Numbered from the stretch's first letter, positions 57,301-64,000 are shown. The stretch: 64,000 nt of DNA from Pseudomonas sp. RSB 5.4 (GCF_037126175.1 NZ_CP146986.1:3128501-3192500); one strand, 5' to 3'. Made by a program: numbers and translations. Notes: generated by a model from the sequence alone, not told the origin.

Positions 57301-57654
57301 TGCGATGTCAAACGACACGAACCCCCACGGTTGCCATTCGTTCCTGATTCTCGCTCGGAAACCGAAAAAGCCCCTGCCGGCACGGCTGGCGGCCGGCACG
57401 CTTCTGAACAATACACCCAATTCATTCGTATACCCCGTATACCGCTGACCACCATACTGATCGTCCAACTGGTATTCATGAGTACCCCATTCGCCCGCCT
57501 CAATATGAAAATACACGGGGGTTACCAGCGCGTAACCATCCATAGGCTTATGAAAAACAGGCGAAGGTCGCGCCATCAAGGGTTCATCGACATTAGCCGC
57601 AGGAGTGATTTCGGAGTTAGTGCCAAGACCGGGTTGTTCATTATCGTCTGCCAT
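54298..57654 (-). CDS. Multi-Ig-module protein, first gene of the Tc operon
   Basis: An 1118-aa protein with a 110-residue N-terminal region (containing a QLDDQYGGQRYTGYTNELG segment) and about eleven Ig-like modules of 85-95 residues. Each opens with a P-x-I-x-x-P or PPP-like strand and shares S-G-x-G-x-x-G-A-x-V, then a G-x-W centre. Modules 5 and 6 are close copies (VTDKATGAALAPP and VTDKQTGAAIAPP). There is no signal peptide, membrane helix or LPxTG-type anchor. I use MADDNEQPG with GAGAG seven bases upstream; a Met nine codons earlier is possible. Its end overlaps the TcA N-half gene by 4 bp. Function unknown; an adhesive role is inferred. Confidence 0.78.
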   Translation of the reverse strand: MADDNEQPGLGTNSEITPAANVDEPLMARPSPVFHKPMDGYALVTPVYFHIEAGEWGTHEYQLDDQYGGQRYTGYTNELGVLFRSVPAASRAGRGFFGFRARIRNEWQPWGFVSFDIATKPQVTSFQSGAELGARPLVSGTKDPRASAVVLVSFDNGSSSRAIVPTPGYWTYQHTTDLNPGPHTVSVEYYIPWGGQDTGRTSYPFTVVYDPALITLPKENDVIREPRPEVSGTGPNEGVTVTVYREGALGGSYGQATVRNGSWIVRLTKDLPEGRFVFHAESSFQGTRIGYSNKVPVTVDLRPAIPAITSPANASMQATTFTVSGNKGEAGARVVLFEDLGSTQVGQSNVLTGELWSASVTLLPGPVSLVAKQFKGDHESERSVARLFKVRPPALTSVSATYPTLTTIEFFGAGFTGATVEITIVRGPAGATPPPAVVVTAGSWRTTSQNWPIGDYDLKVVQRVSDNAGGWIPSQEYLFKASSKLPPPSAVRYTNELYTPTFIGEGVAGATVEVTDKATGAALAPPAQVTNQGWSTRAFEAWTPGSTRTVRVVQKLGAAVSEAVELVINIDRFPPPTELTYTVVAYKPRITGRGIVGATVQVTDKQTGAAIAPPAPVTGQGWTAEAATPWQPNTTRIVLVVQSKDAFASDPVEMSITVPLLAPVITAVEDDGLSPKISGTCWPGATLSLKYSDSAVEHKPDGASGTWTFKRDAGFAPDKEHRVTVIQTVAGQPSPPASQTFSVSPEKPVITEPDENADTHYKMTVRGDNGYSGATLQLRDAQFDRPLGAPKRLTAHGAWFIELEKLEFRKYQIDAAQTIADRPSSRSDVRSYFVVLVPPVITVPEENQSLARTSTLSGTGEPLGQVTIWRESPSEILLDKVPVDAEGKWHAEVTLPVGNYTLKARQFFDTHESKESPPRTYKVVPAAPVIESPGRGVHVGRRVVVSGFGHPRDMVAVKLTSSKGTVRASTPVLEDRTWSLTLEAGQSGGTAELVAVSSCDGFESAPSAPHPVELGTYLPAIDEPTPGSWKENPLSFLGKGRTGVGRVVPWYNPETALSAGVVVTAQGWRGEATHPLLPGGYWCRFQQTITDAADGSTVSDWVESERFEVTSIPPGARP

Positions 57655-57974
57655 GAGAGCGCTCTCGGGTGATGCCAACATTGGTAGGGCGTAACGAATT
57701 GATACGCCTGAAGCGCCTGGTCGCCTACCTGTAAAATCTGACAGTGCCGACGAACGGTAATGAGTATTTCGCGGTATTTCTTCAGTGTGCCGAGAGGCTA
57801 CAACGCCTTGCGCCTTTGCCTACAGATCCGCCAGAATCCGCCGGCTTGTGCGCCTTGCCGATGCCCCGTAACGTGGTCCGTGCCGCTGCCAATCAGTGGT
57901 CGGGTTTAGTCGTCCGGGGGTTTCACCAATGTGCATAAGCGTCATCAAGTCGGGTATTCCCTATCCCCGCACTC
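57655..57974. other. Gene-free region between the Tc operon and the DUF6124 leader
   Basis: This 320-bp stretch should contain the minus-strand promoter of the Tc operon and the plus-strand promoter of the DUF6124 gene. No open frame is convincing, and no integrase, tRNA or direct repeat that would mark an insertion site was seen. Confidence 0.5.
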
Positions 57975-58090
57975 GATGGTGGCTGTTCGCAGGGCGCCTT
58001 CGGGCGCGCCGGTTCTTGGTGATGCTTTCCCCCGGTCGACTAACCTGCGTTCAGCCGCCACCCTCTCGTTTAGTCGCGAGATCGTGCTGG
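57975..58090 (+). ncRNA. Candidate structured leader RNA of the DUF6124 gene
   Basis: GGTGGC (57978-57983) can pair with GCCACC (58057-58062), closing a multibranch fold. Inside are a 5-bp GCGCC-TTCG-GGCGC tetraloop hairpin (57994-58007) and a GGTT/AACC pairing (58011-58014 with 58042-58045). The leader ends about 20 bases before an AAGGGA ribosome site and the GTG start. I recall similar leaders before this gene family in other pseudomonads, but have not checked. Confidence 0.5.
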
Positions 58091-58112
58091 CATCACTTAA
58101 GGGAAAATCACC

Positions 58113-58487
58113 GTGTTCAAACCAACTCCGAATCCACCCGAAACAAATCCAGCCGAAACCTCGCCCTACGAATCCCCCGATTCCCGAAAACTCCACGAAG
58201 CCGCCGAGCGCGCTCTCGATCACTACCTCAAACCCGAACCGTCCTCGCGCAACTCCGTGGATCGCGGCATGCAGATGTTCCGCGTCGCGCCCGACATCAA
58301 TCCCGAAGCCATCGCCATCCAGACCTACGAAACCTTTTCGTCGGTGAGCATTCTGCTGCTGGATCTGGCGGACAGCCTGGAAGACAAACCACGGCATCTG
58401 GCGATGGCGATTTATCAGTTGAGCGAGATGGGGTTGTTGCTGGCGGAGAAGACGCTGGACAGTGAGCGGGCGATTGCTGTGGGTTAG
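58113..58487 (+). CDS. DUF6124 family protein
   Basis: A 124-aa protein with a Pro/Thr-rich N-terminus (MFKPTPNPPETNPAETSPYES) and a helical C-terminal domain (about residues 70-120: TYETFSSVSILLLDLADSLED, HLAMAIYQLSEMGLLLAEK). Pseudomonads carry many paralogues of this family with no known function. The start is GTG with AAGGGA about eight bases upstream. It sits at the edge of the Tc operon insertion, transcribed away from it, and has the structured leader described separately. Confidence 0.8.
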   Translation: MFKPTPNPPETNPAETSPYESPDSRKLHEAAERALDHYLKPEPSSRNSVDRGMQMFRVAPDINPEAIAIQTYETFSSVSILLLDLADSLEDKPRHLAMAIYQLSEMGLLLAEKTLDSERAIAVG

Positions 58488-58514
58488 CCTGTAGTCAGAC
58501 GTTGTCTGGGCTGA

Positions 58515-58606
58515 CGCCTTCGCGGGCAAGCCCGCTCCCACAGGGATTTGTGGTGTGCACAAATTCCTTGATCAACCGGACACTGTGGGAGTGGGCTTGC
58601 CCGCGA
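58515..58606. repeat. REP doublet between the DUF6124 and PilZ genes
   Basis: Inverted arms TTCGCGGGCAAGCCCGCTC and GGAGTGGGCTTGCCCGCGA flank a spacer that includes GTGTGCACAAATTCC. The right arm has one substitution (GAGTGGGC). Confidence 0.88.
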
Positions 58607-58632
58607 TGGCAATCGTGCGAGCGCCACCGAAG

Positions 58633-58992
58633 TCAGGCCGAGGCCGGCAATGGCTGAAAGCTGAAATACTGACGCAGCGCCTCGACCAGTTGCGCATATT
58701 CCGGGGGTGGACGCTGCAGGCTGAACCCGGCGTCGTAATGCAGGGGCGTCGCGTCTTCCTGACACCACAGGCAGCTCGCATTGAGGTCGATCACCTGTTG
58801 GCAACCATCGCTGGCGGGGATTTTCAGACGCAGATGGAATTCGGCACCGATCATCATCGGCAACTGGCTGATGAGCATCAGCCCGTCTTCAGACACGTTG
58901 CCCAGAAAGCCGATGGGTTTGTCGGTGACGCTGTTGAACACTCTGAGGAAGTACGGCAACTGATGCCGTTCGATTCGGCGGTCGGTAAACAT
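58633..58992 (-). CDS. PilZ-domain protein (c-di-GMP binding)
   Basis: A 119-aa single-domain PilZ protein. The c-di-GMP-binding residues are intact: RxxxR in FTDRRIERHQLPYF (residues 2-15) and the N-x-S-x-x-G motif in GNVSEDGLMLIS. The ATG before FTDRR fits the family start; the frame is open for another 51 codons without family resemblance, and no strong ribosome site is visible for either, so the start is moderately certain. It probably couples c-di-GMP level to an output; a SadC-like cyclase lies 4 kb away. Confidence 0.87.
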   Translation of the reverse strand: MFTDRRIERHQLPYFLRVFNSVTDKPIGFLGNVSEDGLMLISQLPMMIGAEFHLRLKIPASDGCQQVIDLNASCLWCQEDATPLHYDAGFSLQRPPPEYAQLVEALRQYFSFQPLPASA

Positions 58993-59220
58993 GCGCAGTT
59001 CGCCATGCAAGGCTCCATCACAGAGCCGCACCTTTGCTTCGGAACGCGCCTGTATGGCAGCCGCGCTCTCCCCGCTTCCGGTGGGATGGTCGCCAATACG
59101 CCATCGCCTCAACAACGACCAGTCGCAGGTGTTGCCCCGGCCCAAAGTCAGGCTCTGAACCGGATCACTGGACTATAGCTCAGCCTGTACAGTCGGCCAG
59201 ATTTTGTATGACAACCACCA

Positions 59221-59607
59221 TCAGAAACGCTGTGCCGGTACCACCGCTGCCGAACTGCGGGTCGGATAATGGCCCAGGCTCTGCAGGGTTTCCAGGCGCG
59301 CACGGGCGCGGAAGGCGTATTCGCTGGTAGGGTACGAGGCGATGATGAACTGGTAGGTCTGCGCCGCGTCGATGTACATTTTTTGCCGTTCCAGGCATTG
59401 GCCGCGCATCATCGACACTTCCGGCCACACATAAGGACGCGCCCGGCTGTCGCGCTCGACCTTGGACAGTTCGAGCATCACCTGCTCGCAATTGCCCCGG
59501 TCATAGGCGCTGTAGGCGTTGTTCAGATGGTGGTTCATCGCCCAACGGGTACATCCCGTGGCGGCAAGGGCGCTGAGGGCAAGGGCGGCAATGGGCAACA
59601 ATCGCAT
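59221..59607 (-). CDS. TPR-like lipoprotein
   Basis: A 128-aa secreted lipoprotein. Signal peptide MRLLPIAALALSALAATGC with lipobox ending in Cys-19, and Thr-Arg next, predicting outer-membrane sorting. The mature part is helical with tetratricopeptide-like spacing (HHLNNAYSAYDRGNCEQVM, then AAQTYQFIIASYPTSEYAFRARAR). AGGAG precedes the ATG by eight bases. Its neighbour is pykA, divergent, as for PA4328 in PAO1 (from memory). Function unknown; a scaffold role in the envelope is plausible. Confidence 0.85.
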   Translation of the reverse strand: MRLLPIAALALSALAATGCTRWAMNHHLNNAYSAYDRGNCEQVMLELSKVERDSRARPYVWPEVSMMRGQCLERQKMYIDAAQTYQFIIASYPTSEYAFRARARLETLQSLGHYPTRSSAAVVPAQRF

Positions 59608-59780
59608 GGGGGGTTCTCCTGTCTTGAGTTCTGTATCGACCCCTGGTCGGAAATCTTCAGGCGCGTTTGTCCCAAAGTTGCCACGTTCAATAAAGAAAAC
59701 GATAAGTAGTGCATTCGAACAATGACTACACCCTCGGAGCATAGTAGCCTTCGCTGGCGCTTGAACTCAGGAGTCTTTGC

Positions 59781-61232
59781 ATGTCCGTCCGTCGTACCAA
59801 AATCGTCGCTACCCTTGGCCCGGCCAGTAACTCGCCGGAAGTTCTCGAACAGCTGATTCTGGCTGGTCTGGACGTCGCCCGTCTGAACTTCTCCCACGGC
59901 ACCCCCGACGAGCACAAGGCTCGCGCGAAGCTGGTGCGTGACCTCGCCGCCAAGCACGGCCGCTTCGTCGCCCTGCTGGGTGACCTGCAAGGCCCGAAAA
60001 TCCGTATCGCCAAATTCGCCAACAAGCGCATCGAGCTGAAGATCGGTGACAAGTTCACCTTCTCCACCAGCCATCCGCTGACCGAAGGCAACCAGCAAGT
60101 GGTCGGCATCGACTACCCGGATCTGGTGAAAGACTGCGGCGTGGGCGACGAGCTGCTGCTCGACGACGGCCGCGTAGTGATGCGCGTCGAAACCGCCACC
60201 GCTACCGAGCTGCACTGTGTCGTGACCATCGGCGGCCCGCTGTCCGACCACAAAGGCATCAACCGTCGCGGTGGCGGCCTGACCGCGCCGGCCCTGACTG
60301 AAAAAGACAAGGCCGACATCAAGCTCGCCGCCGAAATGGAAGTCGACTACCTCGCCGTGTCCTTCCCGCGTGACGCCGCCGACATGAACTACGCCCGTCA
60401 ACTGCGCGACGAAGCCGGCGGCACTGCCTGGCTGGTGGCGAAGATCGAACGCGCCGAAGCCGTGGCCGATGACGAAACCCTCGACGGCCTGATCAAGGCG
60501 TCCGACGCAGTGATGGTTGCCCGTGGCGACCTCGGTGTGGAAATCGGCGACGCCGAGTTGGTGGGCATTCAGAAGAAGATCATTCTGCACGCACGCCGCC
60601 ACAACAAAGCGGTGATCGTGGCGACCCAGATGATGGAGTCGATGATCCAGAACCCGATGCCGACCCGCGCCGAAGTGTCCGACGTGGCCAACGCCGTGCT
60701 CGACTACACCGACGCCGTGATGCTCTCGGCTGAATCCGCCGCTGGCCAGTACCCGCTGGAAGCTGTGCAGGCGATGGCACGCATCTGCGTCGGCGCTGAA
60801 AAGCACCCGACCGGCAAGACCTCCAGCCACCGTATCGGCAAAGAGTTCGAGCGTTGCGACGAAAGCATCGCCCTGGCGACCATGTACACCGCCAACCACT
60901 TCCCGGGCGTGAAAGCGATCATCGCCCTGACTGAAAGCGGCTACACCCCGTTGATCATGTCGCGCATCCGTTCTTCGGTGCCGATCTACGCGTTCACCCC
61001 GCACCGCGAAGCCCAGGCTCGCGCAGCGATGTTCCGTGGCGTGTACACCGTGCCATTCGACCCGGCCTCGCTGGCACCGAACGAAGTCAGCCAGAAGGCA
61101 ATCGACGAGCTGGTCAAGCGCGGCGTTGTGGAAAAAGGCGACTGGGTCATCCTGACCAAGGGCGACAGCTACCACACCACCGGCGGCACCAACGGCATGA
61201 AAATCCTGCACGTGGGCGACCCACAGGTCTGA
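59781..61232 (+). CDS. pykA: Pyruvate kinase
   Basis: Type II pyruvate kinase, 483 aa, converting phosphoenolpyruvate and ADP to pyruvate and ATP. The start SVRRTKIVATLGPASNSPEVLEQL carries the conserved Arg of the phosphate site. The catalytic Lys is in WLVAKIERAEAV, and the metal and substrate loop is VARGDLGVEIG with QKKIILHARRHNKAVIVATQMMESM after it. The C-terminal domain is complete. It has its own terminator; GGAG-like sequence lies about nine bases before the ATG. Confidence 0.97.
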   Translation: MSVRRTKIVATLGPASNSPEVLEQLILAGLDVARLNFSHGTPDEHKARAKLVRDLAAKHGRFVALLGDLQGPKIRIAKFANKRIELKIGDKFTFSTSHPLTEGNQQVVGIDYPDLVKDCGVGDELLLDDGRVVMRVETATATELHCVVTIGGPLSDHKGINRRGGGLTAPALTEKDKADIKLAAEMEVDYLAVSFPRDAADMNYARQLRDEAGGTAWLVAKIERAEAVADDETLDGLIKASDAVMVARGDLGVEIGDAELVGIQKKIILHARRHNKAVIVATQMMESMIQNPMPTRAEVSDVANAVLDYTDAVMLSAESAAGQYPLEAVQAMARICVGAEKHPTGKTSSHRIGKEFERCDESIALATMYTANHFPGVKAIIALTESGYTPLIMSRIRSSVPIYAFTPHREAQARAAMFRGVYTVPFDPASLAPNEVSQKAIDELVKRGVVEKGDWVILTKGDSYHTTGGTNGMKILHVGDPQV

Positions 61233-61251
61233 GTGATCAGCTGAAAAAACA

Positions 61252-61282
61252 AAGCCCCGGCATGTGAGTGCCGGGGCTTTTT
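61252..61282 (+). terminator. Intrinsic terminator of pykA
   Basis: An 11-bp AAGCCCCGGCA stem, TGTGAG loop and a T run, 20 bp after the pykA stop. Confidence 0.94.
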
Positions 61283-61318
61283 GCATTCTGATCCTGAGGT
61301 TTTATTGGCCGACCCGGC

Positions 61319-61430
61319 CTCTTCGCGAGCAAGCCCGCTCCCACAGTGGGAATGCATTCCAATTGTGGGAGCTCACTGGCTCTGACAGGGAAATGCATTC
61401 CAATTGTGGGAGCGGGCTTGCTCGCGAAGG
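61319..61430. repeat. REP doublet with an internal 22-bp direct repeat
   Basis: Outer inverted REP arms (about 61319-61346 and 61406-61428). Between them an AATGCATTCCAATTGTGGGAG segment occurs twice (61351-61371 and 61392-61411), showing a local duplication that added a truncated third arm. Confidence 0.88.
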
Positions 61431-61453
61431 GGCCAGGCCGGTCAGCGAAAATC

Positions 61454-62203
61454 TCAATGGCGTTTGATAAACCCGGTCAACGCCGCCAATGCCTCCGGCG
61501 AGCGCAAGCGTTGGGTGAACAACACGCCCTCCTCTTCGATCACTTTACGGATCAACTCGCGCTCCGGCGCTTTGAGCAATTGCTTGCTGATGCGCACCGC
61601 CTCTGCGGGCAGCTCATCGAAGCGCAAGGCCATTTCCCGCGCCTTGCTCAATGCCGCTTCGCCGCTGCCCAATGCCTCGGTGGCAATGCCCCACTGCGCC
61701 GCCTGTTCACCGCTGAAACCCTCGCCGAGCAGCAACAGCTCTGCCGCTTTGGCATGCCCGAGCAACCGCGGCAGGATCAGGCTGGAGCCGAATTCCGGGC
61801 ACAGCCCCAGATTGACGAACGGCATACGCAGCCGTGCATCGCGGCTGACATAAACCAGATCGCAATGCAGCAACAACGTGGTGCCAATGCCCACCGCTGC
61901 CCCAGCCACCGCGGCGATCACCGGTTTGCGGCATTCGAGAAGGTTGAGCATGAAGTGGAACACCGGGCTGTCGAGGTCGCTCGGCGGTTGCTGGATGAAG
62001 TCGGCGATGTCGTTGCCGGCGGTGAAGCACTCGGCGCTGCCGGTGATCAGCACGGCGTTGATTTCAGGATCGCTGTCGGCCTGCCTCAAGGCCTCGGCGA
62101 GGCGACTGTACATCGCGCGGGTCAGGGCGTTTTTCTTGTCCGGGCGGTTGAGGCGCAGGGTGAGCAAACCGCGTTCGCGTTCCAGCAGGATGGCTTCGGT
62201 CAT
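61454..62203 (-). CDS. Enoyl-CoA hydratase/isomerase family protein
   Basis: Crotonase-fold protein, 249 aa. The start TEAILLERERGLLTLRLNRPDKKNAL and the oxyanion-hole segment AGNDIADF and AGAAVGIGTTLLLHCDLVYVS are clear; a Glu in GLCPEFGSSLILPRL lies where the catalytic acid is expected. The preferred ATG is at 62201-62203, with another Met five codons earlier. The gene faces pykA and is the equivalent of PA4330 by position. Pathway unknown; it may act on a fatty-acyl or aromatic-acyl CoA. Confidence 0.9.
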   Translation of the reverse strand: MTEAILLERERGLLTLRLNRPDKKNALTRAMYSRLAEALRQADSDPEINAVLITGSAECFTAGNDIADFIQQPPSDLDSPVFHFMLNLLECRKPVIAAVAGAAVGIGTTLLLHCDLVYVSRDARLRMPFVNLGLCPEFGSSLILPRLLGHAKAAELLLLGEGFSGEQAAQWGIATEALGSGEAALSKAREMALRFDELPAEAVRISKQLLKAPERELIRKVIEEEGVLFTQRLRSPEALAALTGFIKRH

Positions 62204-62238
62204 GGCGTGTCTCAACATGGCTGGTTACAAGGTTCATC

Positions 62239-62347
62239 TGTGGCGAGGGAGCTTGTCGGATCGCCGCACCGTCCCGCTTGAGTGCGCAGCGCTCACAGGC
62301 TTTTGGGGCCGCTGCGCGGCCTAGCGGGAGCAAGTTCCCTCGCCACA
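62239..62347. repeat. Imperfect palindrome of a second intergenic repeat family
   Basis: The outer ends TGTGGCGAGGGAGCTTG and CAAGTTCCCTCGCCACA are inverted copies. Inside lie GCTGCGCGGCC and CGGGAGCAAG segments. This differs from the REP core above and matches another Pseudomonas fluorescens intergenic repeat type. Confidence 0.75.
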
Positions 62348-62378
62348 GAAGCGCCCTCAACCAGAGAAGGATCTGCGC

Positions 62379-63314
62379 TCAACCGCGGGCCAGAAACACA
62401 TCCGCCAGCAGTTGATTACGCGGCAGTCCGGCCAGGTACAGACGTTTGGCAAAGGCGTCGACACTGGCGCTTGAGCCGCAGACTAAGGCCAGGGTCTGCC
62501 GGGAAACAAGGCGCAGTTGCGCCAAAGCGGCGGCTGAGTCGGCCGCCGTCCACAGCTCGACGCTGAGGTTTTCGCGCTGCGCAGCAAGCGCCGCCAGGGG
62601 TTTGGCCAGATAGTGCTCGCGCGCGTCATGGGCCAGGTGAATGACGCGGATGGCGCCTTGGTGATCCTGGCGCAAGGCTTCGCGCAGCACGCCGAACAAC
62701 GGGCCCAGCCCGGTGCCGGCCGCCAGCAACCACAAGGGTCGGGTGTGCCAGTCCGGGTCGTAATGCAGCGCGCCACCGCGCAATTCGCCGAGGCGGATCG
62801 GATCGCCGATCTGCAGGCGCCGCGCCGCATCGCTGAATTCGCCGGGCTGGCGGCAGTCGAGGTGAAATTCGAGAAAACGGTCTTCCTGCGGCAAGCTCGC
62901 CAGCGAATACGGCCGGGCGATGTGGTTGATCCACAGCACCAGATGCTGCCCGGCGGCGTAGCGCAGCGGACGTTGCGGGGTCAGGCGCAAACGCAGGACG
63001 TTGTCGCTGAGCCAGTCCAGCGCCTCGACCACCGCCGGGCGCCCGTCGCTGATCGGGTCGAAGGTGTGCACCTCCAAGTTTTCCGTGACCTGACACTGAC
63101 AGGCCAGTCGCCAGCCCTCCTGACGCTGTTCGGCGCTCAGGGCATCCGGGCGGCTGTCGGCGGGCAAGCCGTTCACACACTGCACCAGGCAGGCATGGCA
63201 ACTGCCGGCGCGGCAGCTGTAAGGCACCACGACGCCGTTCTGGTTAAGGGCGTCGAGCAGATTGCTGCCCGCCGCCACCGACCATTGCCGGTCACCAACC
63301 CGAAGTTCAGGCAT
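62379..63314 (-). CDS. 2Fe-2S ferredoxin / flavin oxidoreductase fusion
   Basis: A 311-aa electron-transfer protein. Residues 1-90 are a plant-type ferredoxin with cluster ligands in CRAGSCHAC (Cys 34, 39, 42) and the fourth Cys in GWRLACQC. Residues 100-220 form the FAD domain with the RPYSLAS motif, and the C-terminal part is the NAD(P)H domain (LLAAGTGLGPLFGVL). Such proteins serve oxygenases or act as reductases; the substrate partner is unknown. It overlaps the diguanylate-cyclase gene by 8 bp and is the second of this pair as in PA4331-PA4332. Confidence 0.9.
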   Translation of the reverse strand: MPELRVGDRQWSVAAGSNLLDALNQNGVVVPYSCRAGSCHACLVQCVNGLPADSRPDALSAEQRQEGWRLACQCQVTENLEVHTFDPISDGRPAVVEALDWLSDNVLRLRLTPQRPLRYAAGQHLVLWINHIARPYSLASLPQEDRFLEFHLDCRQPGEFSDAARRLQIGDPIRLGELRGGALHYDPDWHTRPLWLLAAGTGLGPLFGVLREALRQDHQGAIRVIHLAHDAREHYLAKPLAALAAQRENLSVELWTAADSAAALAQLRLVSRQTLALVCGSSASVDAFAKRLYLAGLPRNQLLADVFLARG

Positions 63315-64000
63315 CCACGTTCTCCCACGCCGCCGCACAGCGATTGCGCCCGTCGCGCTTGGCCCGGTACAGCGCCTGATCGGCACGCTGCAAGGCGTCG
63401 TCCAGATCATCGCCCAGTTCCAGCAGGGTCATGCCTGCCGACAGGCTGAGGTTACGCACGTTCAGGCCCACCAGTTCAACGTCGGTGAAAGCAATGCGCA
63501 GGCGTTCACAGCAAGCAGTCAAACGCTCGGCATCGCAGTCGGGCAGCAACACCACGAATTCCTCGCCACCGTAACGCGCCAGCACGTCGCCATCACGCAG
63601 ACAGGCACCCGCCACGCCGGCGAACGCCTGCAACACCTGATCGCCGGCGGCATGGCCGTGCAGGTCGTTGATGCGTTTGAAGTGGTCGAGGTCGATCAGC
63701 GCCAGACCATGCACCACGCCCGGCTCCATCTCATCCAGTTCACGTGACGCCAGGCGCAGAAAATGCCGGCGATTGAACAGTCCGGTCAGCTCGTCGGTGG
63801 CCACCAGATCTTCGAGCTGGCGCATCATCCCGCGCAGGGTGTCCTGATGCGCCTGCAAGGCAAACCGGCGCTGGCGCATGCGTTGCCGTGAAACCTGAAC
63901 GAAGCGTGCGTAAATCACCAGCCACGCCAGCACCATCGCCAGAATGCACACCTGCAACGCCGCCAGCGCCGGATCCGGCAGACGGAAGTGATAGCCATCC
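63307..64000 (-). CDS. SadC-like membrane diguanylate cyclase, C-terminal part
   Basis: The last 231 residues are visible; the 5' end runs past the right edge. A membrane helix (about the first 30 visible residues, ILAMVLAWLVIYARFV) leads through a short coiled coil into a GGDEF domain: DLVATDELTGLFNRRHFL, LIDLDHFKRINDLHGHAAGD, and the active-site GGEEF in LARYGGEEFVVLL. The inhibitory RxxD site (RDGD) lies five residues before GGEEF, so product feedback is predicted. Placement after the ferredoxin-reductase gene matches PA4332 sadC, which governs the biofilm-motility switch. Confidence 0.88.
   Translation of the reverse strand, partial: DGYHFRLPDPALAALQVCILAMVLAWLVIYARFVQVSRQRMRQRRFALQAHQDTLRGMMRQLEDLVATDELTGLFNRRHFLRLASRELDEMEPGVVHGLALIDLDHFKRINDLHGHAAGDQVLQAFAGVAGACLRDGDVLARYGGEEFVVLLPDCDAERLTACCERLRIAFTDVELVGLNVRNLSLSAGMTLLELGDDLDDALQRADQALYRAKRDGRNRCAAAWENVDA

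Noticed and set aside
42204..57654. Reading the operon as a phage-tail or contractile-injection locus
   Set aside because: No sheath, tube, baseplate or spike protein is present; the VRP1, neuraminidase-like and TcB-binding sequences point to TcA instead.

Overview
The window is a chromosomal segment of a fluorescent Pseudomonas (P. fluorescens group). It is GC-rich and gene-dense. The tol, ruv, oprD, secA, mvaT, purU, pykA and sadC-type genes read as Pseudomonas orthologues, and intergenic spaces carry the paired GAGCGGGCTTGCTCGCGA-type palindromes (REP/REPIN elements) typical of this group. No tRNA, rRNA, CRISPR array, integrase or intact insertion sequence was seen.

Layout. (1) 1-10.5 kb, mostly minus strand: ybgC-tolQ-tolR-tolA envelope genes (tolA runs off the left edge), ruvC-ruvA-ruvB, yebC, aspS, a zinc-ribbon protein, a ribbon-helix-helix protein, a Dps-like ferritin, a membrane-anchored cold-shock protein, slyX and a HIT hydrolase. 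(2) 11.3-12.7 kb: an OprD-type porin behind a roughly 0.9 kb gene-free upstream region. (3) 12.8-24.8 kb: MscS channel, yajQ, panE, an orphan membrane histidine kinase with a cobalamin adenosyltransferase, a Nudix/thiamine-phosphate-synthase-like fusion with a GST, argJ, secA and dciA. (4) 24.9-35.3 kb: a HerA/DUF853 ATPase, a PctA-like amino-acid chemoreceptor, a 127-bp tandem repeat array, a three-gene operon (GT4 glycosyltransferase, DUF2334 deacetylase, flippase-like membrane protein), purU, mvaT and sbcB. (5) 35.5-42.2 kb: a six-gene, fully overlapping membrane operon, RDD-SpoIIM-DUF4129-DUF4350-MoxR-DUF58. (6) 42.2-57.7 kb, minus strand: a four-gene operon built around a split Tc-toxin A subunit. 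(7) 58-64 kb: a DUF6124 gene with a structured leader, a PilZ protein, a lipoprotein, pykA, an enoyl-CoA hydratase, a ferredoxin-type reductase and the 3' part of a SadC-like diguanylate cyclase.

The most unusual region is 42.2-57.7 kb. In transcription order it encodes an 1118-aa protein of about 11 Ig-like modules; a TccA-like N-terminal half of a TcA toxin subunit (VRP1 region) that ends in two Ig-like domains; a TccB-like C-terminal half with the neuraminidase-like, pore-forming and TcB-binding regions; and a 1444-aa protein in which Big_1-type Ig domains alternate with a second repeated domain of about 115 residues. No TcB or TcC gene is present in the window, none of the four proteins has an evident signal peptide, and the region of the C-terminal half where Photorhabdus TcdA1 carries its receptor-binding domains is shortened. 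I infer a modular Tc-like assembly whose adhesive or receptor-binding parts are encoded as separate proteins.

Compared from memory with P. aeruginosa PAO1, the window joins three blocks: PA0971-PA0958, PA4394-PA4405 and about PA4310-PA4332. The Tc operon is inserted in the third. PA numbers and family comparisons come from memory and were not checked by any search.
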